Shown here: in pieces, positions 7,693-16,030 of the stretch
How the letters are laid out: each line of letters starts with the position of its first letter
Position numbering within the stretch: position 1 is the first letter of the stretch
Source: a candidate division Hyd24-12 bacterium UBA5074
GTDB lineage: Bacteria > Fermentibacterota > Fermentibacteria > Fermentibacterales > Fermentibacteraceae
Assembly (NCBI GenBank): GCA_002414865.1
Contig: DIAQ01000111.1
Span: 2,333-27,831 of the forward strand
Length of the DNA stretch: 25,499 bases
Direction: 5' to 3'
The notes under the pieces: generated by a model
What the model was told of the DNA's origin: nothing
The model's input: only the letters and a program-made list of their open reading frames with translations
Databases searched by the model: none
Program-made: the position numbers and the translations under genes

Positions 7693-9660
7693 TCAGCGCT
7701 CCCCGGAGGCGCCGTACAGCGCCCGGGCCGCCCCGGAGAGCCCGAAATCCTCCAGCGTCCTGCGAGTGGGACGGCCATCCGCCGGATCCCATCCGCGCAG
7801 CCCGTAGTACTCGTCCATCACCGCTCCGAATCTGGAGGCATCCATCGATACCGGGGAGCCGATGAAGGGGTTCACGAGGTGCTCGGGCTTCTCGTAATAG
7901 GGTATCAGTGACTCGTCATCGGCCCTTCCCCGGTTCCAGTTGCGCACCAGCAGAGCTCTCTCGAGCTGGATCACCCTCTCCGATGCCCTTTCCATCTCCC
8001 TGTCGCTCCAGCCGATTCCTGTCAGGGAGGTGAACATGTGCCTCTCGAAAGAGGGGCCCTCCATGTCCCCGGCGCGCGCAAATCCGTCCTCGGTCTTCCT
8101 GGAGTAGATGCGCGGGAAGACCTGGTCGCCGACCGGGAGGGAGTCCTTCATGACGGAGCGGTTGCCTTCCCACCAGGCAGGGAAGGCCTTCTCCTCGTAT
8201 CCGCTCCTGGGGTCGGCGCAGATCCTGCTGCCGTATACGCGAGATGAGACATCCATGATCCCGTCCCAGTCCATCCCGAAGTCCGGAGAGCATATCCTGC
8301 TCCATCCCATGATGTTCTGGGCATATCCATGCGCGCTGGAGATGGGATCCCTGGTGTCGACCGCCCACTGCACCGCGCTCACAATCCAGTAGGGGAAGAA
8401 GACGTAGTTGATCCTGTCCCCATGGCCGTCCCAGTGGCCTGCATACCCCCAGGCCGGGAAGTATCTGCGAAGCTGTTCGCCACCCAGACCGAGTATCTCC
8501 GAGGCCCGGACCGTGCCCTCGGCCAGGGCGCTCCTGACCGACCCCTCCCTGCGGGAGATCCCCATCAGCAGATGCTGCCAGAACCCGGGATCGTCGAAGT
8601 CGATGCGTACTCCGTCGATCTCCTGCATGACCCCTTCGCTCGACAGGTCGCGCAGCCAGGGGATCATCCCGACCAGGAGCTCCCAGTGATTCAGCCCTTC
8701 GTCGTTGGCAATCCTGCCGATCTCGAAACCTGCCTCGAAGCCGAGCCTCCAGTCGTAGAAACTGCCCTCGAGCCCGGGGAAGAGGCCGGCGATGCAGTCC
8801 ATCTGCCCGGACAGGATCTTCCCCCTCTGCAGGACAGCCGGTACCGTCGTGTAGAAACGGGCGTCGAAGCAGCGGACGGAGCAGCCCTCCGTGCAGGCCT
8901 GGAATCGCTGCCCGTATCTGCATACCTTTTCAGGATCCAGTTTCGGCTCGTGGGGCCAGCCGTGGGATCCGTGCGCCTCCTCCCGGATCAGGGCGCAGAC
9001 ACTCGCGAACCTCACGGGGTCTGACACTGGAACGGGGGTGGACCCCATGACCGAGACGGCCTTCAGGTTCTTCGAACCCATCACGCCGCCGAATCCCCCC
9101 TGTCCGGCGGCGCTCTCCGTCTCGGTGGCGGCAACCGCGATCCTGGAGAGGTTTTCACCGGCTGGTCCGATGGCGAGAACGCGCCGTGGCGGGCCGGAGG
9201 CATCCATGAGCAGCTCCTGTGTCCGGTAGATTCCGAGGCCCTGGAGGTGCGAGGCATCCTCGATGGTGCATCTCCCGTCACGGATGTCCAGCCAGACCGG
9301 GCGGTCGGCCCGCCCGGTGATCACCATGCCGTCGAAGCCGGCCCGTTTGAGAGTCGGACCCCAGTGCCCTCCGAAGGACGACCTCGTGTAGACTTCATGC
9401 GGATACCCCTGCGCCGACAGGCCGCAGATGGTCGTCCTGCCGGAGAACGGCGCAGCCGTGCCGGCCAGCGGCCCCGCGAGGATCATGAGTGGCGAGGACG
9501 GATCGAAGGCGCCCATGCCGGGTGGTATCTCGTCCCATGCGATCTTCGCGCCTAGCGCCCTTCCTCCGTACCACTCCGGAAGGTAGTCGTCGGTATCCTG
9601 CTGATGGACCGTGCGCTTTCCGAGGTCCACCCTCAGGAGCCTTCCCGTATAACCTCCCAT
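7693..9660 (-). CDS. Aldehyde:ferredoxin oxidoreductase family protein (W/Mo-bis-pterin type)
   Basis: About 655 residues, normal for the AOR family. The family start GGYTGRLLRVDL, the pterin-binding segments AGPLAGTAAPFSGR (62-75) and IGPAGENLSRIA (164-175), and GGVMGSKNLKA (191-201) are all present. ATG 9660 is preferred over GTG 9672 because GAGGA lies upstream and homologs begin at this point. The cluster ligands appear as C256, C260 and C264 (Cx3Cx3C, where AOR has Cx2Cx3C). In the segment that usually reads KDSLxxCD, this protein has KDSLPVGD, so Gly511 replaces the fourth cysteine. QWAVDTRDP (431-439) places it near the BamB/YdhV-like branch rather than classical AOR. The partner ferredoxin is encoded immediately upstream. 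The substrate is unknown, and the altered Fe-S site makes the electron path uncertain. Confidence 0.87.
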   Translation of the reverse strand: MGGYTGRLLRVDLGKRTVHQQDTDDYLPEWYGGRALGAKIAWDEIPPGMGAFDPSSPLMILAGPLAGTAAPFSGRTTICGLSAQGYPHEVYTRSSFGGHWGPTLKRAGFDGMVITGRADRPVWLDIRDGRCTIEDASHLQGLGIYRTQELLMDASGPPRRVLAIGPAGENLSRIAVAATETESAAGQGGFGGVMGSKNLKAVSVMGSTPVPVSDPVRFASVCALIREEAHGSHGWPHEPKLDPEKVCRYGQRFQACTEGCSVRCFDARFYTTVPAVLQRGKILSGQMDCIAGLFPGLEGSFYDWRLGFEAGFEIGRIANDEGLNHWELLVGMIPWLRDLSSEGVMQEIDGVRIDFDDPGFWQHLLMGISRREGSVRSALAEGTVRASEILGLGGEQLRRYFPAWGYAGHWDGHGDRINYVFFPYWIVSAVQWAVDTRDPISSAHGYAQNIMGWSRICSPDFGMDWDGIMDVSSRVYGSRICADPRSGYEEKAFPAWWEGNRSVMKDSLPVGDQVFPRIYSRKTEDGFARAGDMEGPSFERHMFTSLTGIGWSDREMERASERVIQLERALLVRNWNRGRADDESLIPYYEKPEHLVNPFIGSPVSMDASRFGAVMDEYYGLRGWDPADGRPTRRTLEDFGLSGAARALYGASGER

Positions 9661-9668
9661 CGCGTTCC

Positions 9669-10160
9669 TCACGGCGTGCCGCCCTTCCGGCTGCGGCCGA
9701 GCGACGGATCCTGCTCGGACCCGGGCATCCCGACTTCACCGAAGGCTGGATCGTCCTGCTCGAGAAAATGTATGGCGCCGAACCTGCAGGCTTCGGCGCA
9801 AACGGGAGCGCCCCCGCAGAGGTCGCATTTCAGCGGCGCACCATGAGCCGTATCGGGGAGCATCGCCGAGTACGGACATGCGCGGATGCACTCTCCACAA
9901 CCAGTGCAGACGGATTCCGACACGAGCAGCGCGCACGTGTCGGGGGAGCGGGAGATGGCGCCGGCCGGGCAGGCGGAGGCGCAGGCGGCCTGCTCGCACT
10001 GTCTGCAGTAGAGGTGGCTGTGGCGTCCCCCGAACACGTCCAGGACCACCCTGATGAGCGCAGTTCCTCCAGCATGGGGGCCGGAGTGAGCCAGGGCGCA
10101 GGCGCTCTCGCACGAGAGGCATCCGGTGCAGGGGACGGGATTGATGGTGAGCCGTTTCAT
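9669..10160 (-). CDS. Four-cluster [4Fe-4S] ferredoxin, AOR electron-transfer subunit
   Basis: A 163-residue polyferredoxin with 16 cysteines in four groups: C11/14/17/21, C52/55/60/64, C85/88/91/95 and C112/115/121/125. This is the HycB/DmsB/AorA pattern for four [4Fe-4S] clusters. No signal or Tat sequence is seen, so it should be cytosolic. It is the first gene of the operon, and its stop overlaps the alternative GTG start of the AOR-family gene and lies 8 bases before the preferred ATG. It is the likely redox partner of that enzyme, as with AorA/AorB in Aromatoleum or YdhY/YdhV in E. coli (known pairings). The Gly/Pro-rich tail after residue 135 is nonconserved. The promoter is unclear: TATGAT at 10172-10167 would give an almost leaderless transcript, but no -35 accompanies it. 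Confidence 0.88.
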   Translation of the reverse strand: MKRLTINPVPCTGCLSCESACALAHSGPHAGGTALIRVVLDVFGGRHSHLYCRQCEQAACASACPAGAISRSPDTCALLVSESVCTGCGECIRACPYSAMLPDTAHGAPLKCDLCGGAPVCAEACRFGAIHFLEQDDPAFGEVGMPGSEQDPSLGRSRKGGTP

Positions 10161-10214
10161 CCCGGAATCATAGGGAAACGGGGGAGACGCAGCCCTGGCA
10201 AGGCGAGGAAGGGC

Positions 10215-10243
10215 TTGACAGCCGGACCATTCCGGTCTCTAGT
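10215..10243 (+). promoter_or_regulatory. Sigma70-type promoter for the first propeller protein gene
   Basis: A perfect TTGACA (10215-10220), a 17-base spacer and TCTAGT (10238-10243, 4 of 6) lie just upstream of the ATG at 10261. Transcription would start near 10250, so the leader would be very short and the GAGGGTGG ribosome binding site (10248-10255) would lie at or just beyond the 5' end. Confidence 0.6.
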
Positions 10244-10260
10244 TGACGAGGGTGGTTGAT

Positions 10261-12075
10261 ATGAAACTGGCCGCCTTGATCTTGGTTGCATCATCACTTC
10301 CAGCCCTCTCATCCACAGCTTCACAGAGCGACTGGTCCGGAGGGCCTGGCTTTCCCGGCCCCGTGGCCTCGTGGGGCACTGTGTTCCAGAAGGGCAGCGC
10401 TTCCGACTGGTCGGGTCAGCCCGGCTTCCTCAGCCTGGAGGCTTTCGGACCCCATGCCATCAGCCAGGACTTCGAGAGCGCGAACTCTCTTTGTGGAGCC
10501 GATTTCGACGGCGACGGAGACCTGGACATCCTCGGCGCCTCGTTCAGCGGGGACGAGGTCGTGTGGTGGGAGAACTCCGGCGGCCATGGCGGAGCATGGA
10601 CCGAACACGCTCTTGCATCGGGCTTCGACGGGGCCTTCTGTGTCTCCCCCGGCGACATCGACGGTGACGGGGATATCGACGCGACAGGCGCAGCCTATCT
10701 GGGGGACGAGATCGTGTGGTGGGAGAACGTCGACGGGGCAGGCGGGAGCTGGGTGGCACATCAGGTCTCCGATTCGTTCAACGGCGCGAGGAGCACCTGT
10801 GCCTCCGACATCGACGAGGACGGCGATCTCGACATCCTCGGGGCCGCATACGGCTCCGACGAGGTGTACTGGTGGGAGAACGGCGACGGCGCAGGTACCG
10901 CATGGTCGCTCCACCAGGTCGCGATCAGCTGCAACGGCGTGAGGACCGCGGTCGTGGCGGACATGGACGGCGACGGCGATCCGGACATCCTCTGCGCCGC
11001 CTACCTGCAGAACAGCGTGCTGTGGTTCGAGAACACCGACGGGGCGGGATCGGCCTGGACGGAGAGGATGATCAGCGACTCGTTCGGACATGCATCCGCG
11101 GCCTCCGCACACGATCTCGACGGAGACGGCGATATCGACGCGATCGCGGCCTCCGAGTCCGGCGACTGCGTTTCCTGGTGGGAGAACGACGGCACAGGCT
11201 CCAGATGGACCGGGCACGCGATATGCACAGGATTCACCAGGGCGCAGAACGCAGAAGCCGGCGATCTCGATGGCGACGGGGACATGGACATCACCATGGC
11301 CGCCTATGGCGCCGACAAGGTGGCGTGGTGCGAGAATGTCGACGGAGCGGGGATCTCATGGATCCAGCACACCCTCGACGACTCCTTCGACGGGGCCAGG
11401 TGGGTCGACTGCAACGATGTCGATGGCGATGGAAGGCCTGAGATCGCAGCCGCCTCGCTTCTCGGGGACGGGCTGTCCTGGTGGGACGCGATTTCCTTCC
11501 AGCCGGCGGGATGGATCGAGTCGAGCGTTCTGGACACGGGCGTGAACCCGGTCTGGGGGACGCTGCTCTGGTCGGCATCCATCCCGACGGGCACCATCGT
11601 CACCCTGCAGGTGCGCTCTTCTCCGGATCCGGCCGACATGGGCGAGTGGTCCGACTCGATCTCCGCGCCATGCTCGCTCCATGGGGTGCTCGGGGACGGC
11701 GAGAGATATCTCCAGTACAGGATCAACCTCTTGTCGAGCATGATCGAGGCCACCCCCGTGCTTCAGGACCTGACCGTATCCTGGACGCCCGAAGGCGCTG
11801 GCGGAGGGGAGCCTGAGTCCCTGCTGCTCCTCCCGGTGTCACCCAATCCGTCCTCCGGCGGAGCCTCGGTGGCTCGCTTCGCTACGCCGGGAGCGGCCCT
11901 CGTCACGCTCTCGGTGTTCGACATGTCGGGAAGGTGCGTGGTCAGCAGGGATGTCGATGCAGCAGGTGCCGGAGTCCACACGGAAGCTCTGCCGTTTCTC
12001 CCTGCAGGAATCTATCTCCTCAGGATGACTTCGGGGGACTTCGCCGGATCGAGCCTGTTTGCGGTCCTCGACTGA
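10261..12075 (+). CDS. Secreted FG-GAP/VCBS seven-repeat propeller protein with sorting domain (paralog 1)
   Basis: A 604-residue protein starting at ATG 10261 (GAGGGTGG upstream), with a signal peptide over about residues 1-20. An N-terminal module follows in which SDWSG-PG occurs twice. Seven repeats of about 49 residues span roughly 60-410. Each has a Ca2+-type DxDGDGDxD loop (ADFDGDGDLD, GDIDGDGDID and so on; the last, DVDGDGRPE, is weaker) and a VxWWEN strand. Integrin-like FG-GAP propellers have seven blades, so this is probably a complete propeller. A beta domain (about 420-515, with LQYRI near its end) and a C-terminal FlgD-Ig/type-A-like sorting domain (PVSPNPSSGG... AGIYLLRMTS) complete it. 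It should be an exported or surface protein for adhesion or glycan binding; no catalytic domain is seen. First of three tandem paralogs. Confidence 0.88.
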   Translation: MKLAALILVASSLPALSSTASQSDWSGGPGFPGPVASWGTVFQKGSASDWSGQPGFLSLEAFGPHAISQDFESANSLCGADFDGDGDLDILGASFSGDEVVWWENSGGHGGAWTEHALASGFDGAFCVSPGDIDGDGDIDATGAAYLGDEIVWWENVDGAGGSWVAHQVSDSFNGARSTCASDIDEDGDLDILGAAYGSDEVYWWENGDGAGTAWSLHQVAISCNGVRTAVVADMDGDGDPDILCAAYLQNSVLWFENTDGAGSAWTERMISDSFGHASAASAHDLDGDGDIDAIAASESGDCVSWWENDGTGSRWTGHAICTGFTRAQNAEAGDLDGDGDMDITMAAYGADKVAWCENVDGAGISWIQHTLDDSFDGARWVDCNDVDGDGRPEIAAASLLGDGLSWWDAISFQPAGWIESSVLDTGVNPVWGTLLWSASIPTGTIVTLQVRSSPDPADMGEWSDSISAPCSLHGVLGDGERYLQYRINLLSSMIEATPVLQDLTVSWTPEGAGGGEPESLLLLPVSPNPSSGGASVARFATPGAALVTLSVFDMSGRCVVSRDVDAAGAGVHTEALPFLPAGIYLLRMTSGDFAGSSLFAVLD

Positions 12076-12137
12076 CGGCAGGATCTGGTTTCCCGGTCCG
12101 GCAGCGCCGGTGAGGAGGATCGCCGTCGACCGGAGAT

Positions 12138-12166
12138 GTGGCACTCGCGCTGCGCTGTTGCATAAT
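12138..12166 (+). promoter_or_regulatory. Putative sigma70 promoter for the second propeller protein gene
   Basis: GTGGCA (12138-12143, 4 of 6) and CATAAT (12161-12166, 5 of 6) are separated by exactly 17 bases in the 159-base gap between paralogs 1 and 2. Transcription would begin near 12173, about 60 bases before the ATG. Confidence 0.45.
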
Positions 12167-12234
12167 CCATACCGGGCCGGACGATATGTCCCTCTGTTTC
12201 CTCAGCGGTTCCACCAAACTGCAGGAAGGTGCAT

Positions 12235-14049
12235 ATGAGGGCAGCAAGTCTCGTTTTCGTTCTCCTCGCTCCAGTCGCATTCGCGAGCTCCGCATACCAG
12301 TCGGACTGGTCCGGAGGGCCGGGATCCCCCGGCCCGTTCAGCTCCTGGGGCGATAGCTTCTCGGTCGATTCAGGAACCTCGTGGGCTCTGACTCCGGGTT
12401 CCCTGCAGCTGCTGCCCGGCATCTACGAGGTGATCGACGGGGCGGTCGACGGGGCAAATTGCGTCGATGTGGCCGATATCGACGGAGACGGCGATCTCGA
12501 CCTCTTCGCGGGCTCCAGATACGCCAACGACATAGTCTGGTACGAGAACGAGACCGGCAACGGTGAGCGGTTCGTCCTGCACATCATCAACGGCAGCTTC
12601 GGAACCGTCCGCTCCGTGCGCACCTGTGACATGGACGGCGACGGCTACCCGGATGTCCTCGCCACATCTTCGAGCGGCGACGATGTCTACTGGTGGGAGA
12701 ACAACGGCACGGGAAGCACATGGACCCAGCGGACCGTCAACGGAGTATTCAACGGGGCGCGCTCGGCATGTGCCGTGGACATGGATGGAGACGGCGACCA
12801 GGATGTTGTCGGAGCCGCATACAGCGGTGACGACATAACCTGGTGGGCCAATGCCAACGGCCTCGGAACGTCCTGGGTGGCGCACGTGATCGACGGGAGC
12901 TTCGACGGAGCGATATCGGTCGGTGCAGCAGACCTGGACGGCGACGGGGACAAGGATGTCGTCGCAGCGGGCTACAACGCCAGCGACATCGCGTGGTGGG
13001 CTAATTCCAACGGGATCGGCACGACCTGGGTCGAGCACGAGATCGACTATTCCTTCCCGTACGCCTCGGGTGTGTCTGTCGCCGACGTGGAAGGTGATGG
13101 CGACATTGACGTGGTGGGCACGTCGGGAGACGCGAGTCTCCTCACCTGGTGGGCCAACAGCGGCGAGCCCTTGCCGACCTGGACCGAGCACATCGTGGAC
13201 ACAACCGTGCCCGGTGCGTCCTCGGCGGTGGTCTGCGACCTGGATAGCGACGGGGACATGGACATCATCGGAGCCTCGTACGGCAACGATGCGGTCTACT
13301 GGTGGAGGAATGCGGACGGTGGCGGAATCTCCTGGACGAGGCACAACGTGGTGACCGGCCTCGACGGCGCTCTCTCCACTGTTCCCGGGGACCTGGATTC
13401 CGACGGGGCGATGGATATCGCCTGGACCGGTGAGATAGCCGACGACGTGGGCTGGAGCAACATGAACGGGTTCCCTGACGACGGCTATCTCGAGTCGAGC
13501 ATCCTCGACACGGGCTGCGACCCTCTGTGGGGCGTCATACTCTGGACGTCACAGACCCCTTCGGGAACCAACCTCTGCTATCAGGTGAGAGCGTCCGACA
13601 ATGCATCATCGATGGGCGCATGGTCGGACACCCTGTTCGTGCCCGGCTCCCTCGGGGACTTGCTGGCCGACGGGACGAGATTCTTCCAGTACAGGATCAT
13701 CCTCAAGTCCTCCAACTCGGCGGTCACACCTACGCTGCTGGACATGACCGTGACCTGGAACCCTCTGGGAGCCGGGGGCGGGACAGCATCGGAACCGGCG
13801 GTCCTCATGCCTGTCAGCCCCAATCCGTCGGGCTCATCGGTCTCCATCCGCTTCGAGCTCGCGGCACCGGGTGCGGTCGAGATCGCGGTGTTCGACATCT
13901 GCGGCAGGCTGGAGGCATCGATCCCGGCTACGACATTCGATGAGGGTCGGAGCGAGCTGCTCTTCGACGGATTGTCCGCAGGCGTGCACTTCTGCAGGAT
14001 GACGGCAGGGGACTACCAGGCGGTGGAGCGTTTCGCGGTAGTCGAGTAG
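12235..14049 (+). CDS. Secreted FG-GAP/VCBS seven-repeat propeller protein with sorting domain (paralog 2)
   Basis: A 604-residue protein. ATG 12235 is chosen over GTG 12229 because AGGAAGG lies 5 bases before it. It has a signal peptide, then YQSDWSGGPG and a SWG...F segment matching the paralogs. Seven repeats carry DxDGDGDxD loops; the fifth is DVEGDGDID, and the sixth and seventh are DLDSDGDMD and DLDSDGAMD. In several repeats the strand motif is WWAN rather than WWEN. The ESSILDTG...W beta domain and the PVSPNPSGSS... AGVHFCRM sorting domain follow. Architecture and length equal those of its neighbours, so it arose by tandem duplication and has since diverged. It has its own promoter candidate, which allows separate regulation. 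Predicted to be extracellular, Ca2+-stabilised and non-enzymatic; its ligand is unknown. Confidence 0.88.
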   Translation: MRAASLVFVLLAPVAFASSAYQSDWSGGPGSPGPFSSWGDSFSVDSGTSWALTPGSLQLLPGIYEVIDGAVDGANCVDVADIDGDGDLDLFAGSRYANDIVWYENETGNGERFVLHIINGSFGTVRSVRTCDMDGDGYPDVLATSSSGDDVYWWENNGTGSTWTQRTVNGVFNGARSACAVDMDGDGDQDVVGAAYSGDDITWWANANGLGTSWVAHVIDGSFDGAISVGAADLDGDGDKDVVAAGYNASDIAWWANSNGIGTTWVEHEIDYSFPYASGVSVADVEGDGDIDVVGTSGDASLLTWWANSGEPLPTWTEHIVDTTVPGASSAVVCDLDSDGDMDIIGASYGNDAVYWWRNADGGGISWTRHNVVTGLDGALSTVPGDLDSDGAMDIAWTGEIADDVGWSNMNGFPDDGYLESSILDTGCDPLWGVILWTSQTPSGTNLCYQVRASDNASSMGAWSDTLFVPGSLGDLLADGTRFFQYRIILKSSNSAVTPTLLDMTVTWNPLGAGGGTASEPAVLMPVSPNPSGSSVSIRFELAAPGAVEIAVFDICGRLEASIPATTFDEGRSELLFDGLSAGVHFCRMTAGDYQAVERFAVVE

Positions 14050-14125
14050 CCTGGAGGTTCAGGTTGGGAAGAAAGGCGGGCGGCGGGCGGCGCATGCGGT
14101 CTCGTTGAGCCTGGGAGGTGGTTTC

Positions 14126-15949
14126 ATGCGAATTGCCATTGTCCTTGTGCTTTGTGGCGTGCAGGCGGCCCTGGCGAATTCCGCCTACCAGTCGGACTGG
14201 ACGGGCGGACCCGGGCTGCTCGGCCCCGGGGCCTCCTGGGGCGACAGATTCCTCGCAGATACCAATGCCAACTGGTCCCTCGTCCCCGGGCAGGTCATCC
14301 TGTCGTCCGGCCTGGGTCTGGACATCGGAAGCCTCTCGAACGCTACGTCGATCAGCTGTGCCGACCTCGATTCCGATGGCGACATGGACATCGCCGCTGC
14401 GGCCTCGGGAGCCACGGGCTGGTTCGAGAACCTCTATGGAACAGGCCAGCGCTACCTCTGGCACTCCATCAGCACCACGTCAGGAGGCATCCGCTCCTTC
14501 CACTGCATCGACGTCGACGGTGACGGAGATGCAGATATCCTCGAGGCGGCCAAGACTCTGAACGACATCGGCTGGTGGGAGAATTCCACGGGTCAGGGCA
14601 CCGCATGGATCCCTCACGGAATCGACACGGACTTCGGAGGGGCGTCATCGATCCGTGGCGCTGACATGGACGGAGACGGCGACGTTGACGTCACATCCTC
14701 GGGAAACAGCGTTTCGGACATAGCCTGGTGGGAGAATGTCGGCGGGGGAGGCACCGCCTGGATCAAGCATACGGTCGACGTGAACTTCGAGGGTGCCCTC
14801 TGTGCAACCTGCTTCGATATCGACGGCGACGGCTCGATGGACATTCTCGCAGCCGGCAACGGAACATGGGCCAAGCAGGTTGCATGGTGGGACAACCTGA
14901 ACGGAACTGGCACCGCCTGGACCGAGCATACCATCGACTCGCGCTTCAACGGGGCCTGCAGCGTGACCGCAGCCGACCTGGACGGTGACGGAGACCTGGA
15001 TGCCGTGGGAGCCGCCCAGATCGACGACGACATAGCGTGGTGGCAGAACGGCGGCGGCGGCCTCACCTGGGTCGAGAACACGATCGACGGCAGCTTCGAC
15101 GGCGCGCAGAGCGTTGCTGTCGGTGACCTCGACGGTGACGGCGACATTGATGTCCTGGGCGCCGCGACGACTGCCGGGGATGTCGCCTGGTGGGAGAATG
15201 CGAGCTCCGGCTCGGGCTCCCTCTGGGCCGACCATCCTCTCGACACCGGGTTCGCAAGCGCCTATGCGGTAGCGGTCGCCCAGTTGAACGGCACCGGTGA
15301 CCTGGACGCAGTCTCCGGCTCCTATACCGGATCAGGGTACCTGAAGTGGTGGAACCTCGATAACTTCTACTCGGCAGGCTACCTGGAGTCGAGCATCCTC
15401 GACACGCAATGCGACCCCGACTGGGGTGTCATCCTCTGGGCCTCGTACCTGCCGTCCGGCACGGTGATCGGGATGAGGATGCGCTCCTCGGACAACTATG
15501 CGGCGATGGGCGACTGGTCCGATACAATCCTGGCGCCATCCTCGCTCCAGGGCATCCTGGACGACGGTGACCGCTTCTTCCAGTACAAGGTCACCCTCAT
15601 GACGACGAACCCCCTGTCCACTCCATCTCTCCTGGATCTCACCGTGACCTGGGACCCGCTGGGCGTAGAGGGCGGGGCGACCGCACCGGAGACGCCCGAA
15701 CTCGCAGCGGTGTTCCCCAATCCTTCGAGGGGTTCGACGACCATCACGTTCGGCCTTCCCTCCCCGATGGAGGTGACGGTCTCGGTCTTCGACTGCGCCG
15801 GCAGGATGCTGGCAGTCCCCGGCTCGACGGGGATGTTCGGGGAGGGTCTCCACGAGTTGAAGATCGACGGTCTTGCGCCGGGGATCTACTTCTGCAGGAT
15901 GTCCGCAGGCGGGCTGCAGCTCGAAAGGACCTTCGCGGTCATCGAATAG
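14126..15949 (+). CDS. Secreted FG-GAP/VCBS seven-repeat propeller protein with sorting domain (paralog 3)
   Basis: A 607-residue protein with GGGAGGTGG upstream of ATG 14126 and a signal peptide ending near ALANS. YQSDWTGGPG opens the shared N-terminal module. Seven propeller repeats follow; the first has DLDSDGDMD, the fourth carries a short insertion (GNGTWAKQ), and the seventh is degenerate (AQLNGTGDLD), so its Ca2+ site is probably weakened or lost. The beta domain (ESSILDTQ...FFQYKV) and the sorting domain (VFPNPSRGS... PGIYFCRMS) are intact. The gap to paralog 2 is only 76 bases with no clear promoter, so it may be read through from paralog 2. A 16-bp hairpin follows the stop. As for the paralogs, a surface or secreted binding role is inferred, not shown. 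Confidence 0.88.
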   Translation: MRIAIVLVLCGVQAALANSAYQSDWTGGPGLLGPGASWGDRFLADTNANWSLVPGQVILSSGLGLDIGSLSNATSISCADLDSDGDMDIAAAASGATGWFENLYGTGQRYLWHSISTTSGGIRSFHCIDVDGDGDADILEAAKTLNDIGWWENSTGQGTAWIPHGIDTDFGGASSIRGADMDGDGDVDVTSSGNSVSDIAWWENVGGGGTAWIKHTVDVNFEGALCATCFDIDGDGSMDILAAGNGTWAKQVAWWDNLNGTGTAWTEHTIDSRFNGACSVTAADLDGDGDLDAVGAAQIDDDIAWWQNGGGGLTWVENTIDGSFDGAQSVAVGDLDGDGDIDVLGAATTAGDVAWWENASSGSGSLWADHPLDTGFASAYAVAVAQLNGTGDLDAVSGSYTGSGYLKWWNLDNFYSAGYLESSILDTQCDPDWGVILWASYLPSGTVIGMRMRSSDNYAAMGDWSDTILAPSSLQGILDDGDRFFQYKVTLMTTNPLSTPSLLDLTVTWDPLGVEGGATAPETPELAAVFPNPSRGSTTITFGLPSPMEVTVSVFDCAGRMLAVPGSTGMFGEGLHELKIDGLAPGIYFCRMSAGGLQLERTFAVIE

Positions 15950-15980
15950 CCTGTGACCGGGGCATCCCGGGATGAGAGAG

Positions 15981-16017
15981 CGTGAAGAGGGCCTCCGTCG
16001 TGGAGGCCCTCTTCACG
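15981..16017. terminator. Bidirectional hairpin terminator between convergent genes
   Basis: A perfect 16-bp inverted repeat (15981-15996 with 16002-16017) and a 5-base loop lies between the end of propeller paralog 3 and the end of the SPFH gene, which converge. There is no T-run on either side, but the stem is long and well placed to end both transcripts. Confidence 0.75.
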
Positions 16018-16030
16018 CCGGGCGTTCGCC

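Noticed and set aside
6150..7778. A 542-codon minus-strand frame overlapping the membrane protein
   Set aside because: It is a shifted frame of the polytopic membrane protein, very rich in Arg and Pro, with no hydrophobic pattern.
10158..10172. Leaderless transcription of the ferredoxin/AOR operon from TATGAT
   Set aside because: The -10 match is good and spacing would put the start at the ATG, but there is no -35 at the right distance, so it is not called as a feature.
10500..15350. Periodic DNA repeats as a CRISPR-like or satellite array
   Set aside because: The roughly 147-base periodicity is fully explained by the protein repeats with DxDGDGDxD loops, and units differ in sequence.
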